Positions 62,424-63,949 of a DNA stretch of 63,949 nt are shown one piece after another; positions within the stretch are counted from its first letter, which is position 1; each line of letters opens with the position of its first letter. The DNA comes from Oscillospiraceae bacterium (GTDB lineage: Bacteria > Bacillota > Clostridia > Oscillospirales > Oscillospiraceae). The position numbers and the translations under genes are program-made. The stretch is taken from assembly GCA_021771635.1 (NCBI GenBank), contig JAETOQ010000007.1:1-63949 (forward strand), in the 5' to 3' direction. The notes below the pieces were generated by a model. That model did not search any database. It worked only from the letters and a program-made list of their open reading frames with translations, and was not told where the DNA came from.

Positions 62424-63809
62424 ATGGCACCGAACCAGGGAAAAACATATGAGGTCGATATGTGCAGCGGCCCTATTCTGCCGAAGATGCTGCAATTCGC
62501 GGTCCCGCTGATGTGCTCCAGCATTTTGCAGCTGCTGTTCAACGCGGCGGACATCATCGTGGTGGGGCGCTGGGCCGGAGACAACTCCCTGGCGGCGGTG
62601 GGATCCACCACCTCCCTGATCAATCTGCTGATCAACCTCTTCATCGGCCTGTCCGTGGGCGCCAATATCCTGGCCGCCCGGTTATACGGCGCCAATGAGA
62701 AGGAAGGGCTTCGTCAGACGGTCCACACCGCCATGCTGCTGAGCGTCATCAGCGGCGCCCTTCTGACAGTGGTCGGCGTCTGCGGCGCCCGGACCATTCT
62801 GATCTGGATGCAGTCCCCCGCTGAAGTCCTTGGGCTTGCCGCGGTCTATCTCCGCATCTATTTCCTGGGAATGCCCGCCACCATGCTCTACAACTTCGGC
62901 GCCGCCCTGCTGCGGGCGGTGGGCGACACCCGGCGTCCCCTGTACTATCTGTTCAGCGCCGGTGTGGTGAATGTGGTACTGAACCTGTTTTTTGTCATCG
63001 TCTGTCATTTGGATGTGGCCGGCGTCGCCATCGCCACCGCGGTCTCCCAGTGCGTCTCCGCCGCCCTGGTGGTCCGGTGCATGATACGGGAGCAGGGCGC
63101 GGTCCATCTGGAACCGCGGGAGCTGCGCATCTGGAAGGTCCGGCTGAAGCAGATCTTACAGGTGGGCCTGCCCGCCGGCTTTCAGGGGGCTCTGTTCTCC
63201 CTGTCCAACGTGGTCATCCAGTCCTCCATCAACTCTTTCGGAGAGATCGTCGTGGCCGGCAACTCCGCCGCCTCCAACATTGAGGGCTTTATCTATGTGG
63301 CTATGAACGCCTTTTATCAGGCCAATGTCTCCTTCACCAGTCAGAATTACGGCGCCGGGCGCTATGACCGCATCCGCCCCATTCTGCTGCGGGCCCAGGG
63401 CTGCGTGATCGTCATCGGCGCTGTGCTGGGCGGGACCGCCGCGCTGATGGGGCCGCATCTGCTGCGGATATACTCCTCCAGTCCCGCCGTCATCAGCGCG
63501 GGGATGATCCGGCTCATGATCGTCTGTGTTCCATATGCTCTCTGCGGCATGATGGATGTGATGGTGGGCTCCCTGCGGGGACTGGGTTATTCCGTGATGC
63601 CCATGCTGGTCTCCCTGATGGGTGCCTGCGTCTTTCGGCTGGTCTGGATCGCCACGGTCTTTCAGCGTCCGGCGTTCCACACCATACAGACGATCTATTG
63701 GTCCTATCCCATCTCCTGGACCATCACGTTCCTGACCCATCTGGCCTGTTACATCTGGGCCATGCACCGGTTAAAACAACATCTGGAAAAAACGCTGCGT
63801 GCAGGTTGA
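62424..63809 (+). CDS. MATE-family efflux protein
   Basis: The 461-residue transporter has 12 membrane segments in two halves: PKMLQFAVPLMCSSILQLLF then NAADIIVVGRWAGDNSLAAV, and GLPAGFQGALFSLSNVVIQS then SINSFGEIVVAGNSAASNIE in the second. It exports drugs or metabolites by cation antiport; the substrate is unknown. The stop codon lies in the loop of its terminator. Confidence 0.93.
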   Translation: MAPNQGKTYEVDMCSGPILPKMLQFAVPLMCSSILQLLFNAADIIVVGRWAGDNSLAAVGSTTSLINLLINLFIGLSVGANILAARLYGANEKEGLRQTVHTAMLLSVISGALLTVVGVCGARTILIWMQSPAEVLGLAAVYLRIYFLGMPATMLYNFGAALLRAVGDTRRPLYYLFSAGVVNVVLNLFFVIVCHLDVAGVAIATAVSQCVSAALVVRCMIREQGAVHLEPRELRIWKVRLKQILQVGLPAGFQGALFSLSNVVIQSSINSFGEIVVAGNSAASNIEGFIYVAMNAFYQANVSFTSQNYGAGRYDRIRPILLRAQGCVIVIGAVLGGTAALMGPHLLRIYSSSPAVISAGMIRLMIVCVPYALCGMMDVMVGSLRGLGYSVMPMLVSLMGACVFRLVWIATVFQRPAFHTIQTIYWSYPISWTITFLTHLACYIWAMHRLKQHLEKTLRAG

Positions 63810-63827
63810 TGCACGCAGCGTTTTTCT
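63787..63827 (+). terminator. Terminator of the MATE gene
   Basis: AAAAACGCTGCGTGC-type arm (63787-63802) pairs with GCACGCAGCGTTTTT (63811-63825) around the stop codon. Confidence 0.9.
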
Positions 63828-63829
63828 TC

Positions 63830-63949
63830 TCTTAGAACCTGTATTCATAACCGGGGAATGCCGGATGGACGAGGATTTTTCTTGTCAGACAAGGAGATTT
63901 TCCACAGCCATACTGACGTATGGCAAGGAAAAACGACGCAGTACGGCGG
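63830..63949. other. Unassigned sequence at the right edge
   Basis: No open frame of note is seen. TTTTCTTG and ACAAGGA near 63880 are inverted repeats, and the style resembles an intergenic repeat. The edge of the window prevents a decision. Confidence 0.3.

Overview
The window looks like the chromosome of a GC-rich, low-branching Clostridia bacterium, most likely Oscillospiraceae (Flavonifractor/Oscillibacter-like). The evidence is the gene content: a hprK-murB-rapZ-yvcK-whiA cluster, dnaE, pcrA, an FMN-riboswitch-controlled RibU transporter, DUF3048/DUF4358 lipoproteins and an MBOAT-DHHW acetylation pair. This assignment comes from gene order and protein resemblance read by eye, not from a database search.

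Positions 1 to about 26,250 are the right-hand part of a prophage. A large serine integrase (24677-26215) sits at the right edge. Immediately beyond it, a conserved host gene is cut after 33 codons, so the attachment site lies inside that gene and the left end of the prophage is outside the window. Moving leftward the prophage has: an AT-rich immunity region with divergent repressor and Cro-like genes and four palindromic operators (22.5-23.5 kb); a MNT/HepT toxin-antitoxin pair between 26-bp direct repeats (23.9-24.7 kb); small early genes; PcfK, PcfJ and DUF3102 proteins; the large terminase with a J-domain protein next to it; zinc-ribbon and ASCH proteins; a Tad2 (anti-Thoeris) protein; a moron-like membrane gene with its own promoter and terminator on the opposite strand; an HUH endonuclease-like protein; an ArpU-like regulator; the small terminase; then portal, scaffold, coat, adaptor and nozzle. 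The last set resembles the short-tailed (podovirus) head-neck plan. The two terminase genes are about 5.4 kb apart.

The most unusual feature is not a protein. Most junctions of the late operon carry arrays of tight DNA hairpins. A family of four (4428, 5918, 8609, 8703) keeps a similar hairpin plan while the stem bases change in pairs. One copy lies in frame inside the portal gene. A seven-hairpin array follows the coat gene, and one module of it recurs 18 kb away. Comparable hairpin arrays occur in the host part. An element with imperfect terminal inverted repeats lies upstream of two separate sigma-factor genes in the same relative orientation (42527-42712 and 59659-60005). A further array follows the second sigma operon (61985-62166).

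Positions 26.4 to 63.9 kb are ordinary chromosome. A lipoprotein and a DUF4364 regulator come first, then riboflavin uptake. The long leftward cluster runs from hprK (40 kb) to dnaE (29 kb) and links carbon-catabolite signalling, cell-wall precursor synthesis and cell division control. Next are rpmB, a membrane-attached XRE regulator and a chimeric sigma factor that has lost its DNA-recognition helix. Then follow a FAD oxidoreductase, a U32 protein, mltG, a Cys-rich peptide, tmk, a WecG-type glycosyltransferase, an EamA transporter, 3-methyladenine glycosylase, a HAD phosphatase, a pentapeptide protein, pcrA, a rhodanese, the MBOAT/DHHW/DUF4358 set, threonine aldolase, a sigma/anti-sigma-like pair and a MATE exporter. 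No rRNA, tRNA, CRISPR array or intact insertion sequence was seen.
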